A stretch of DNA of 22,033 nt, taken from Apostichopus leukothele. Lineage: Eukaryota > Echinodermata > Holothuroidea > Aspidochirotida > Stichopodidae. The stretch spans positions 1 to 22,033 of the forward strand of contig JAAAKB020091162.1 in NCBI GenBank assembly GCA_010014835.2, read 5' to 3'. This document shows, in pieces, positions 11,091-20,022 of this stretch (the first letter of the stretch is position 1; every line of letters starts with the position of its first letter). The translations under genes were made by a program, and so were the position numbers. Below the pieces are notes generated by a model. The model saw nothing but the letters and a program-made list of their open reading frames with translations, was not told where the DNA came from and ran no database searches.

Positions 11091-11731
11091 TGGTTCCTTG
11101 CTTAGTGGAACATTAAAATATTGTGTCATCACCCAATATCATAACATGTACATGCCCACAGGTACCGGCTCTATTAACCATCAACTGTACTTTGAGTCAA
11201 GTTTGGATATATATAATGTGATATAAGGTTGTGGAGTGAAATCAATTTTACAAGTTTGGTCCCTCCCAAAGAAACTGGGCCCGATATAACTTGGCGCGTA
11301 AGTGGTCCCAAAAATATTTCGCCCAGAAAAAATGGCTCCAAAAATGTATTTGCCCCCCCCCCCCCAAAAAAAATTAAACAAATTCGGGCCCAAAGAATGC
11401 ATCCCAAAATGCCTTTGAGGTGGAAATAAAATTGGCATCTAGGACTTTTTTGGGGCCCAGATGGCCTACGTTTGGTTACAATCCAACTACAGGTTATGGA
11501 GTTATTGCAATGTTTGACCCCATAACCTCATTGATATTCAAAAGGTCCTCGCCAACAACGATAGGGCACACCTTCGCACTATAAACATCTACATTGCAAG
11601 CATGTGAAATATCCATCACTACCTTGTTGAGTTATCGCGGACACAAGCAAGTGTCACGGATGCACACACATACTGTACACACACACACCAACCTGACTTC
11701 ATAGGTTCCTTTGCAACTTAGCAAGGAACCA
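11091..11731. mobile_element. Putative non-autonomous element with inverted ends
   Basis: TGGTTCCTTGCT at 11091-11102 is matched in inverse by AGCAAGGAACCA at 11720-11731. The right end is itself a hairpin (GGTTCCTT at 11704-11711, AAGGAACC at 11723-11730). The interior has a 13-base C run at 11353-11365, a (CA)n tract near 11675, and no transposase. The left boundary may extend to CAAGAGCCC at 11071. No target-site duplication was identified. Confidence 0.35.
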
Positions 11732-11932
11732 AAAATACAGGGAAATATGTCATATTTTATGTCACATATTAGACTTGATCAAGTCTTCAGCCTTACATGT
11801 GAAGAAATATTAAATCGCCCAAACGGAATAAGATATTTCTTAGCCATTTGGGAAGTTGTTCATAACGGTCACCTCTATACCATTGATCAAGACTATAATG
11901 ATGGTTGGTTTTGTGTCTTCTTAAAATATTAA
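11711..11932 (+). other. ORF with faint RGS-like start, beside a repeat end
   Basis: After an acceptor-like GATCAAGTCTTCAG at 11790, the frame reads SLTCEEILNRPNGIRYFL and continues to a stop at 11932. The pattern of S-L-T-x-E-E-I-L, P-x-G and Y-F-L resembles the first helices of an RGS domain. The rest of the domain (the E-N-L-x-F-W region) is missing and no donor is visible, so it is at best an exon relic. The ORF's start lies inside the end of the neighbouring inverted-repeat element. Confidence 0.12.
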
Positions 11933-12185
11933 TGCCTTCATTGGCCATTTCACACCTTTTATTTGCTTATATTTAATTATTCATTTATGTTTCTTTGAAA
12001 ACCACTTGGCATAGCAGGCCTACACTGTATACTGTAAAAAAAACAAACAGTGAACTGCATGCAAGCAGTATTTTGTACCATAGGACGGACACACTACTCT
12101 GTGTACATGAAGGACAAGTAGAAAGACACTGAGCCTAGAATTTTTCATTCTGTGTTGCCTTATGCAATAATCTGTTGGTTTAGTC

Positions 12186-12240
12186 TTTTAGATTAGGTTA
12201 GATTAGATCAACTTTATTAAACCACGAGGGTAATTGAATG
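12186..12240 (+). repeat. LINE/SINE 3'-tail-like segment
   Basis: TTAGATTAGGTTAGATTAGATCAACTTTATTAAACCACGAGGGTAATTG resembles the ACTTTATT...CGAGGG-AAT tails shared by many animal retroposons. It abuts a 91-bp tandem duplication. Confidence 0.3.
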
Positions 12241-12247
12241 CTTGTAT

Positions 12248-12416
12248 AAAACAGGATATGAGATACAAACATTAAAATATGAAAACCTAAACGTACAGTA
12301 ACAAACAATTGTAAGAATATGACAGCATAAGACATTTTAAAACAGGATATGAGATACAAACATTAAAATGTGAAAACCTAAACGTACAGTATCAAACAAT
12401 TGTAAGAATATGATGG
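12248..12416. repeat. 91-bp tandem duplication
   Basis: ACAGGATATGAGATACAAAC starts at 12251 and 12342, and both copies continue through CCTAAACGTACAGTA and CAAACAATTGTAAGAATATGA. Only a few bases differ. Confidence 0.85.
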
Positions 12417-12830
12417 ATTAGGGACTAACCTCAAAGGTTTGTCAAATCATGCAAATATAAGTCATTGAAAAAAATGGTTAAACATTAATTTTTCTTGGAA
12501 ATTACAAACATTTATGAACACTGAATACATCCTGTACAGTACAGACCAAGTTCATAATTGGGAAAAAAATAACTATTTTCTTTCTTTTGCCTTAAAAAAC
12601 ACAATTCTATAAGAGCAATCAATGGAAAAAACACTTGTGTCATCAGAATACTTTGTGGCCAATAAAATGCCAGTGCCTATATAATATGTGTATCCACACC
12701 GGAGGGAAGTTTTACTGTCCCAAAAGCTGGTGTTCTATTCACTAAACCTGGACATCTCTCCTACAGTGTAGTACAGTACTGTACATATTATTCATGCTTT
12801 GTTAATTTGCTGACCAAATTTGCTAAAATT

Positions 12831-12873
12831 GGGACAACCAGAATGGAAGACCTGGTCGTCCAAAGGACGACCA
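12831..12873. repeat. Nested inverted repeat (hairpin)
   Basis: TGGTCGTCC-AAA-GGACGACCA (12853-12873) is a perfect 9-bp stem with a 3-base loop. To its left, GGACAACCAG is the inverse of CTGGTCGTCC with one mismatch, so three copies of the same arm alternate in orientation. This resembles the end of a small palindromic element. Confidence 0.6.
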
Positions 12874-13237
12874 TCAAAAAAATCCCTTAAAAAAAAATTG
12901 GCCCTGCACTATAAGACAGCTAAGTACTGTACAGTACATGACCTTCAGTGTTACACAATCAATTATTTACAAACACCCATGATGTACTGTATACTTAATA
13001 TAAAATACAGTGTGCAGTACACACTGCTATGTACATCACTGTCCAAGGTACAGGGTGACTCAGAACTATTCCCCTAGAACCACTGTAGCATGAAGCTTAA
13101 ATTGTATAGATACACATTTCTTCTCGATGAGTTAAGCACAATTTGTAGTTCTGACTGTCAAGGGAGACATATACAGTATGTATACACCATAAACTCAACT
13201 GAGATTTTTAATTTTTAATTAATTAGTAAACTCGTCA

Positions 13238-13310
13238 ACTTCCCCTCTTCTCACCTACCACCATCCGCAACCTTCTCCCACCCCCATTCCCCCATCCTCC
13301 CACTGGCTTT
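13238..13310 (+). repeat. C-rich pyrimidine tract
   Basis: About 70 bases from CTTCCCCTCTTCTCACC to CCCATCCTCCCACTGG are nearly free of G and strongly strand-biased, in contrast to the AT-rich surroundings. Confidence 0.6.
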
Positions 13311-13573
13311 AGTAAAACTTTGACGTACCATCACAAAAAAAAACAGACCATAAGATGTGACAAAATGTAAAGATGACATGTATCACAGTGCCACTATTAT
13401 CTTGGATGCAAGGGTTCCTGACACACGTCTAAATTGTTGAAGTCTTAAAAATGATGAAACTTACTGTTTAGTGTAACGCAATCAATGTATGGTAGTGGTA
13501 CAGTAAGAAGTGTTTATGAATTAATTCATTTTTTTTCTAATTACAGTGAAACTCTCTGTCTCCTTGCGACTAT

Positions 13574-14250
13574 CATGGCCATATCATCTATAGCACCTGC
13601 AAATTGGAACTAAGTATTACTGTGCACACAGAAAGTTCAACAGTATGTTGTATTCTACAGGTCAACTTAGGGAATAGCGAGGTTAAACACAAAACATAAT
13701 AAATGTCGGTACCAATGTGTAGAAACACAGTACATGGCCATATCATCTGTAACACCTGCAAATTGGAACTAAGTGTTACTGTGCACCCAGAAAGTTCAAC
13801 AGTATGTTGTATGTAAAACAGTATTCTACAGGTCAACTTAGGGAATAGCGAGGTTAAATACAAAACATAATAAATGTTGGTACCAATGTGTAGAAACACA
13901 GTACATGGCCATATCATCTATAGTGCACCTGTAAATTGGAATTAAGTGTTACTGTGCACCCAGAAAGTTCAACAGTATGTTGTATTTCAAACAGAATTCT
14001 ACAGGTCAACTTAGGGAATAGCGAGGTTAAATACAAAACATAATAAATGTCGTAGCAATGTGTAGAACAACACAGTACATGGCCATATCATCTGTAGCAC
14101 CTGTAAATTGGAATTAAGTGTTACTGTGCACACATAAAGTTCAATAGTATGTTGTATTTCAAACAGAATTCTACAGGTCAACTTAGGGAATAGCGAGGTT
14201 ATTAAACACAAAACATAATAAATATCGGTATAATGTGTAGAAACACAGTC
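13574..14250. repeat. Four-copy tandem array, 159-174 bp units
   Basis: CATGGCCATATCATCT starts at 13574, 13733, 13904 and 14078. Units share CACCTG(C/T)AAATTGGAA, AAAGTTCAA(C/T)AGTATG and TCAACTTAGGGAATAGCGAG. They differ mainly by a 15-base insertion (AAACAG(T/A)ATTCTACAGG region) in units 2-4. Two long minus-strand ORFs here are by-products of the periodicity and encode repeats of the same peptide, not a gene. The array lies in intron 4 of the PAXX-like gene. Confidence 0.9.
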
Positions 14251-14517
14251 CATACTTACATACTTGAACACATGTATACAGAAACAGCATTTGAACACAT
14301 ATCTTTATTTATATGTAACCATGGATAGAAAGAATTTAACTACATTTATGTACAAACTACAGACAGAGCTGGAGTTGCAGATCTTGAATTAAGTCCTTCC
14401 TATTCTGGACTCAGATTTGGTTCTGATTCGAGTACATTGGACTGGGACATGGATCTGGAAACTTGGACTCAACAGTTGCAATCTATGCAGCTCCTGTACA
14501 TACAGTACTGCTTTATA

Positions 14518-14750
14518 TATTATAACGTGAAATAATAGTATGTGACCTACATTGCCACATAAACATTACTTACAGACTTGTGCCATCTTCATATTTATAA
14601 TGTGAAATAATAGTATGTGACGTACATTGCTACATAAACATTACTTACAGACTTGTGCCATCTTCATATTTATAACGTGAAATAATAGTACTGTATGTGA
14701 CGTACATTGCCACATCAAATATTACTTACAGACTTGTGCCATCTTCATTG
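14518..14750 (-). repeat. Triplicated exon end and splice donor, 75-81 bp units
   Basis: CTTACAGACTTGTGCCATCTTCAT occurs at 14569, 14644 and 14725. On the minus strand each copy reads as the last 19 bases of PAXX-like exon 4, then its donor GTAAGTAATG, then about 45 bases of intron. Only the 14725 copy is joined to the rest of the exon. The three donors lie at 14729, 14648 and 14573. Confidence 0.88.
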
Positions 14751-14796
14751 AGGTAGCGCTCTAACTGCTCTAAACAAATCGGAAGATCCTCTTTGG
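14730..14796 (-). CDS. paxx: PAXX-like gene, coding exon 4 (end of head domain)
   Basis: A 67-base exon with a near-perfect acceptor (TTTGCTTTCTCTGCAG|CC) and donor (AAGTCT|GTAAGT). Entry phase 1 completes an Ala codon; exit phase 2 leaves CT. It encodes residues 70-90: KEDLPICLEQLERYL, then NEDGTS, with Leu 91 completed downstream. SAKED followed by a helix and EDGTSL parallels S-A-x-E-D, a helix and E-D-x-x-S-L in human PAXX. The frame stays open upstream of the acceptor to 14938, so a longer exon or an alternative internal start at 14892 (MNRRVDL) is possible. The exon's last 19 bases and its donor are copied twice more just downstream, at 14573-14749. Confidence 0.68.
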
Positions 14797-15289
14797 CTGC
14801 AGAGAAAGCAAACAAATTCAACACAGGTTTTAACAGATCTGCGTCCGTCTTTATCATTAAGTACATATAATTTAAATCGACTCGACGATTCATGCACGGC
14901 AGGTCGTTCCAAGTTACAGTAGTCACATGTATGTCGGATTAAATATCTTGATACTTCTTACTGAAACAACCCAGTTTGCCAATTGATATATATTTTAAAG
15001 TAAACAATTTTTTTTTTATGGTTTAGATTTCCATCCACCATCCACATGTGCCAAAAGATCTCACTCAAAAAGTTTCATTTAATACCTTGGCCAACACAGA
15101 TATTACATTATTAAAGCTAAACAAAAAAGGCACTCCAATACTGGTGTTCACAATTAGGACATATGATTGCGGGATTCCCACAATTTATCTAGAGGGTCTC
15201 GCAAACAATTTTTCTCTGGGGGGTAATTTCCAGCAACAATAGTACTTGCAGCAACTTGCACCTTTTACTGCAATTGTTGCCAAACTGAC

Positions 15290-15369
15290 CTGAATCAGTG
15301 ACATGACTTTGTACGACTGCCGTTTCTAATCTGCCACAGCTTGACAAGTTGACAACTATATCAGTAGCA
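15290..15369 (-). CDS. paxx: PAXX-like gene, coding exon 3 (head domain)
   Basis: An 80-base exon with acceptor CCTACTGCAAG|T and donor GATTCAG|GTCAGT. Entry phase 2 and exit phase 1 match both neighbours. It encodes residues 43-68, beginning ATDIVVNLSSC and ending VVQSHVTDS. As I recall human PAXX, it has TD, then a hydrophobic stretch with S-x-C, and about 30 residues later S-A-x-E-D. Here TD (residues 44-45), SSC (51-53) and SAKED (68-72, across the exon 3/4 junction) have almost the same spacing. This is the strongest reason for the PAXX call. The acceptor has a modest pyrimidine tract, and an alternative AG 14 bases further in (TGATATAG|TT) would enter in phase 1. Confidence 0.62.
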
Positions 15370-15616
15370 CTTGCAGTAGGTAATGTAGGTCTATGACTAA
15401 GCCTGTAAACCTGTACATTGTGCACAATGAAATCATGGGAAGAAGCTTGCTAGACCTACAGTAGACTAGAGATAGCATTATGAAAAGTAAAAAAAATATA
15501 TAAAAAAAACCAACGCCATTTGAAAACTGTTCAGGAAGCAAGTATGAACTTTCATTCCCATTCGGGGCTGTACATAAGCTTTTAAGACGACTTGCCAGTC
15601 GGACAAGTAGCTTCAA

Positions 15617-17325
15617 GAATTCACTTGCCCTTGTAATTTTTTTTCTTGCCCCGATAATTTATTTCTTGCCCCGAAATGATGGAAGACGGAGACTAGTAAG
15701 GCGATAATTTTATCAAATGTGTTTTACAGCTTTAATATGCAGAACTATGATATTGATGCTGAACATTGTGATGTTCATATTCATTTGCATTAATTATTAT
15801 TTGATGAAAAATGAACATTTGCAGCAGGATTTCTCAACTGAGATACATTCATTCATTGCAATTATTGTAATCTACCTTTCCTTTTTTTTGTACGTATGTT
15901 TGACAAAATGCTAAATGAACTTGTCACTTTTATCGCTTTAAGTCTCCATACTTGTAGAAGTTGTAGTATAGTAGAAAAAACTACAACATCGATACTACTG
16001 TATTTATAAACTGAGGTTAAGCAGATACAAGGCACTATGTAATGCCCATTGGAAAATGATAGTACCCTGAAATATGAAATTTAATCTTCAGGAGAAAGTG
16101 AAACATCTTAAAACATGATGCAGAATCATTAACATGCAGCTAGGCCTATTTTGTCTCAAATATTTCCAATGAATATCAGCAAATGTACCTATGAAGGTAG
16201 CTTGGCTTCTGTAAACATCCAGGCTCCTGTAGTACTAGCGAGGTGAGTGCAGGTACAGTAAGGCTACACAGTATCTGACTGCAACTTTGAGCTGCTTCTC
16301 GATAATAGTGACTTTGCACATTTTTCTAGTTATTTATTTTTTGTCTTTTTAAATATGCAAATTGGTGGATGAAAAATGTCACTGTTACTCCACTACACTG
16401 CCTATCAAATCAAAGCGATAATTAAATGAAAATCATAGGTTGACAAACCATCTATCTTCCACTCACGACATGTGTCGAGTGAAAATCTGTGAAAAACCTT
16501 TGCAAAAAATTATGGCTGCGAGTGACAGAAATCTTCTCTCAAAACTCTTTTAATGTTTGTATATTTGTGCATCATGACCAACTGCTTGTATTGAAAATAT
16601 GCCTCAATGAATTATTTAGGAGGTGTAAGGCAACCTTAAGTGTATCAATTGGTATTCTAACACAAAACATTTTTTCTTCACGTTTCTGTGTTACCGAACC
16701 TTATACTATCCTACGGTTGTTAGTCTATGGCACATTGAAGCATACCCTACTCTGCAGTTCCATGCTCTTGTCGATGAAAATGTTTTTACCAAAATGGAAA
16801 AATAAACGAGTATTTTGGATTTGATCTTCTGCATATCAGATCAAAAGGGGTCTTGTGTCATTAACCTATGGATTCTAATAGCATGAAACTAGCAATATAG
16901 ATGTTTATTGTTAGTAGTCTTCTAGGGCCGCTAGTACTATACTCTACTGTGTAACGGTTATCTGCGCATTACCAAGCTGTCATGATTTCCATGTTCAGCA
17001 AACTCTTTTAACTGGTTAAGATATGAACAAAACATATTAATGAATGCTTTTTAACAAACTGCATACTGTACTTTGTAAGCTCAACCCATTCCCTGTAATA
17101 ATTAGTAAATCTGATTTTAATGATGCTTTCACTGTGCTTACAAATGGAGGGAATGCTCCATAATGTTCGTGAAGAACTTCCGTACATGTATGATAAATTC
17201 CTGTATATTTGCAAATAGGGAACCATTTTACAGTTAATTCCCAATGGTGATTTCTCATTGACAAAAGTCAATGGGCTGATAGTGTGTGGTTTCCATTGCA
17301 ATCAGTGAAGTCCTTGTTGACTTAC
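15617..17325. other. Intron 2 sequence of the PAXX-like gene, no clear feature
   Basis: Apart from the short CTTGCCC repeats, this is unique-looking AT-rich DNA. A 59-base segment at 17160-17218 (minus) has good splice sites but all three frames are open and the phases do not fit its neighbours. Confidence 0.5.
15618..15678. repeat. Short GGGCAAG-type repeats
   Basis: CACTTGCCCTTGTAATTTTTTTTCTTGCCCCGATAATTTATTTCTTGCCCCGAAATG contains three spaced CTTGCCC words, two of them with the same flank (TTTCTTGCCCCGA). Confidence 0.5.
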
Positions 17326-17407
17326 TGTACATAAAAAGTGTTATGATCATCTTGACAAAGGAACACTCTTGCAAAGGACGAATCAAGAACTTTGTGGTTT
17401 GATAGTA
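17326..17407 (-). CDS. paxx: PAXX-like gene, coding exon 2 (head domain strands)
   Basis: An 82-base exon sits between a clear acceptor (AAAATATCTACAG|TA) and a strong donor (GTACA|GTAAGTC). Entry phase 1 and exit phase 2 fit exons 1 and 3. It encodes residues 16-41, including SSFARVFLCQDD and NTFYV. This is an alternating hydrophobic strand, a polar turn and a second strand, as at the start of the XRCC4/XLF/PAXX head domain. Human PAXX has a comparable arrangement before its conserved TD dipeptide, and here the TD follows at the start of exon 3. A second frame is also open across the exon, but only phase 1 connects on both sides. The family assignment is by memory of XRCC4-superfamily heads, not by search. 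Confidence 0.62.
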
Positions 17408-17490
17408 CTGTAGATATTTTGTTTGTATAATTTACACATCCATCACTTGCCCAATTGTGAAAATTGAGACAAGACATAAATATCACTTAC

Positions 17491-17571
17491 CTTGGCAACT
17501 GGGCAATTGTTAATCTACAGCCCGGCCATTGCGTAACTAACCACCAACTCATGCCTTTGGCTTTAGCTTCA
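17491..17571 (-). other. Exon-like segment in the first intron of the PAXX-like gene
   Basis: An 81-base segment with a good branch site and acceptor (CCTAACCTAATTCACAG|T) and a perfect donor (GCCAAG|GTAAGTGA). It is open in one frame only, phase 2 in and phase 2 out, encoding EAKAKGMSWWLV and GCRLTIAQLP. It could join exon 1 through the weaker donor at 17913 and lead directly to exon 3, replacing exon 2. It cannot precede exon 2 in frame. Exon 2 fits the PAXX head better, so this is either an alternative exon or a coincidence of good splice sites. Confidence 0.22.
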
Positions 17572-17937
17572 CTGTGAATTAGGTTAGGCCTAGGCCTGTT
17601 GACTTTATAAAGTTTAGTCATTAGTGTACACAGTAGTACTCTTGGCCTACAGCCTGTACAGGCCTTATCTTTTATAGAACTAAAACTTCTCTAATATTGC
17701 TGTGTATAGCATTGATAAGTCATGTCTGTTCAATACGTCTATGCTACTGAGCAATTAGGACCAACATGAACACCTAGCCAAGATTACGTTACCACTTAAC
17801 GATGTACAGGCCTAGCCTAGCCTCGAATTACCACACAGGCAATGCCATTGGTAAACAGACAGTACTGACACCTAACTTAGTAATAGGCTACAGCAGACGG
17901 TAGGCATCTTACTACTGGACGACTGTGAGGTACTCAC

Positions 17938-17980
17938 CAAAAAACTCATTTATCGTTTCATTCTCGAAAGCGACATCCAT
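17938..17980 (-). CDS. paxx: PAXX-like gene, coding exon 1
   Basis: This is the start of the coding region on the minus strand. The ATG at 17980-17978 begins MDVAFENETINEFF, followed by one base of a split codon and a strong donor, TTTTTTG|GTGAGTAC (splice phase 1). It is the first in-frame ATG after an upstream stop. The bases just before it (ATATCTCTCTCAG) look like a 3' splice site, so the 5' UTR may continue in an upstream exon. A second, weaker donor, CCAGTA|GTAAGA, ends at 17913 and would give phase 2. Joining to the next exon makes a Val codon (G+TA). I assign the gene to PAXX from the combined product of exons 1 to 4. This exon alone has no diagnostic residues. Confidence 0.62.
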
Positions 17981-18450
17981 CTGAGAGAGATATGAAATCC
18001 AAAGACACCATTGATGAATACTTTAAAGACTATCCCTCTTAAAACATGAGAGTTGATACGTTCGTCAGAGGTCATACCATATATCTTCCATTTTCCATTA
18101 CTGTTGTATTCGATACTGTGCAATCACACAATCGAAGTACGTACGTAGGTTCGATATCAGCATATACAGTAAATATGGTGCTTTACCAATGATATATAAA
18201 ACACTGATTTTACTAGAAATACCATTTCTAATCATCAGACATCGAAATCAGTATGGGATTGGCTGCTGGTGTAAGGTATGGATTGCGTGACAATTCCTTT
18301 TCACAGAATACTCTGTGGTGAATAAGAAGTTATCATGAGAATAATTCAAATTCGAAAATTGGAAATAAGTATTAATTGTAGAAAGCGGTGTTGGACAATA
18401 CAATAGAATAAAAATGTAATAACACTCTGGTGGCCGCCATCTTTCCGAAC
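17981..18450. promoter_or_regulatory. Probable promoter region upstream of the PAXX-like gene
   Basis: This stretch separates the minus-strand start codon at 17980 from rightward sequence. It holds a minus-strand CCAAT (ATTGG at 18259-18263), a plus-strand CCAAT (18186-18190) directly followed by TATATAAAA (18193-18201), and a YY1-like GCCGCCATCTT (18433-18443) near a local rise in GC and CpG. Plus-strand ATG 18253 starts MGLAAGV and runs into a donor-like GGT|GTAAGG. The arrangement suggests a bidirectional promoter, but no further exon of a rightward gene was found. Confidence 0.3.
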
Positions 18451-18715
18451 TTTTGCATGGCTATGCCTCTCTTACAGAGTTTTCTACCGCTAGCAATTAT
18501 ATATTATTTACATGTATGACCTGTGTTAAAATCATCCTTGGTTAACTATTCATCAGGTGTGAAATTATATATAAAGTGTCTAAATTGCTAAATCATATTT
18601 ACAAATGATATTTTTTTCACCCGCTTCGCCATAATTTAGAGTGAAGTAATTGATGAATTTTCATTACTGTTGCGTAGGATAAACACTCAAAAGCTAAGCT
18701 AAGGTACATTCGTTT

Positions 18716-18786
18716 GACGTTGCGGAAAGGTGCTGTTCGAGCATCTTTTCCACTGACATAAGCGTGACGTCAAGGAATGACGTGAT
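18716..18786. promoter_or_regulatory. Cluster of CRE-like TGACGT motifs
   Basis: Three TGACGT cores lie within about 70 bases: TTGACGTTG (18716), the perfect palindrome TGACGTCA (18765-18772) and TGACGTGA (18778-18785). Clusters of this kind bind CREB/ATF factors in animals. No coding exon nearby is convincing, so the target gene is unknown. Confidence 0.3.
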
Positions 18787-19081
18787 ATTTCTATTTCGGC
18801 AAAGTAAACATTAAACTTGCTGGAAGTTAGGTTTATGAGACGATTTGTATTTTATAATTTTATTGACGGTTTTGTTAAATGCCAAAGGTCATGTTGACTA
18901 TGTGGACAGTTTCCGGCTATCGTGTTTTGTTTATGGCGTGGTATCAGACGACTTAAAGATCTTTTGAGAAGCAGGGCTGGCTCCGTTGTTTTCAGTGAAA
19001 CACTCATTTGGCGCCTATAGATTACAAGAAGTCGTCAAACGTCTGGTACTACTAGGCTAGCACTATTACGTACAGAACATG

Positions 19082-19098
19082 CCAGTGACGTGCACTGG
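19082..19098. repeat. Palindrome CCAGTGACGTGCACTGG
   Basis: CCAGTG and CACTGG flank ACGTG. CAGTG-A-CGT starts resemble the ends of some hAT-family elements, and GGTTTCAGAGGTGGGGATC follows, but no matching right end was found. Confidence 0.3.
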
Positions 19099-19718
19099 TT
19101 TCAGAGGTGGGGATCAAATGCTATAAATTCCCCCCGACAGATTTTGGTAGAGGTATGCATCTTTATGGGTGGACCAGCGGCGATTCGAGAATTTTATAAA
19201 GGGTGAGGGTGACCCTGGCATCTTTGAAGTTGACTCCAATGACGAACGGTCTCTCCCTTGACTAAAAAAATAAAAAAAATAATAGTTTAGACGTTAAATG
19301 GTGCAAGTTCTGATATATATTTTCACTACAAATTAGCCGGGTTAGCCGCCCCGAATATTACCGATCTAGGTAGCCGCCAAGTTCGCCTAATGGTTAACAT
19401 TGGCCCTCTGTAGCAGAAAATACACGAAAGCCACTTAATTGGCTTAATTTATAGTTTATGTGCAACGATTCATTGGTTGTATTTGTTGGTAAAATATTAT
19501 ATATGCAACATGTTTATGAGGGGGTTTGTTTATTATAATTTTCATGCTTACTTTATTCCTTTTGGCAACCGTCGGTGGAAAACATCATTTCAAAGTCTTT
19601 CCAGAAACCTTTCAATTTTATATTTGGTAAAACTCATTCGTACAAATATCCTATGATGTACGAAACAAAAAAACGTGTCTGAAACATAGCCGGCCTACGT
19701 GTAAGAGTAGCCATGACC

Positions 19719-19727
19719 TATATATAT
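19719..19727 (+). promoter_or_regulatory. TATA box candidate
   Basis: TATATATAT is followed about 25-30 bases later by sequence that could start a transcript, and then by an A-rich, stop-poor leader reaching the ATG at 19876. The spacing is right for a core promoter. Confidence 0.3.
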
Positions 19728-19875
19728 GGACCTATGAAGAAGTCTTCGTTTACACCAGACACATTGTTTGTGCTTCATCAAAAACAAAACAGCAAAAGAC
19801 GAAAGTTTTTCAACGAGAAGAAACGAAGTGAAGCATAACATAACACAACATAGCATATAAACGAACAACACGATA

Positions 19876-20022
19876 ATGCCTCAATTATCAGAAAAAATCA
19901 GTGCTGCTGCAAAGGTACTGCTGCAAAGGTTGTTTTCGGTGTTAGATTCTCTGTCAAAATCTACCCCCCCCCCCCCCCCATCCCCATTCTCTCCATACCT
20001 CGATAGAATCGGCCATCTATGA
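19876..20022 (+). CDS. Candidate small ORF with proline run
   Basis: A 48-codon ORF lies about 150 bases after a TATA box. The upstream leader is A-rich and resembles a 5' UTR. The product starts MPQLSEKISAAAKVLLQRLF, an amphipathic helix, continues with SVLDSLSKS, then a run of prolines encoded by a 16-base C tract, and ends DRIGHL. I do not recognise it. Codon 13 is followed by a usable donor (GCAAAG|GTACTG), so this may instead be a first exon ending at 19914. A direct repeat, GCTGCAAAGGT, spans that point. The C tract makes the downstream frame vulnerable to slippage and to sequencing error. No later exon was found in the window. Confidence 0.25.
   Translation: MPQLSEKISAAAKVLLQRLFSVLDSLSKSTPPPPPSPFSPYLDRIGHL
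19964..19979. repeat. C homopolymer, 16 bases
   Basis: The run sits inside the candidate small ORF at 19876 and would encode its prolines; a length change would shift the frame. Confidence 0.9.

Noticed and set aside
10679-11226. Plus-strand ORFs containing LRRNVKKTKY twice
   Set aside because: The repeated peptide comes from the 92-bp DNA duplication; no splice sites or domain support coding.
11181-11438. Glycine-rich minus-strand ORFs (FFGGGG)
   Set aside because: Produced by the C homopolymer at 11353 inside a repeat element.
13588-14298. Two long minus-strand ORFs with repeated LFPKLTCRI peptides
   Set aside because: They follow the ~170-bp tandem array and change with its small indels; they reflect repeat periodicity, not a gene.
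17160-17218. Minus-strand exon-like segment in intron 2
   Set aside because: All three frames are open, and its exit phase does not fit exon 3 or exon 4.
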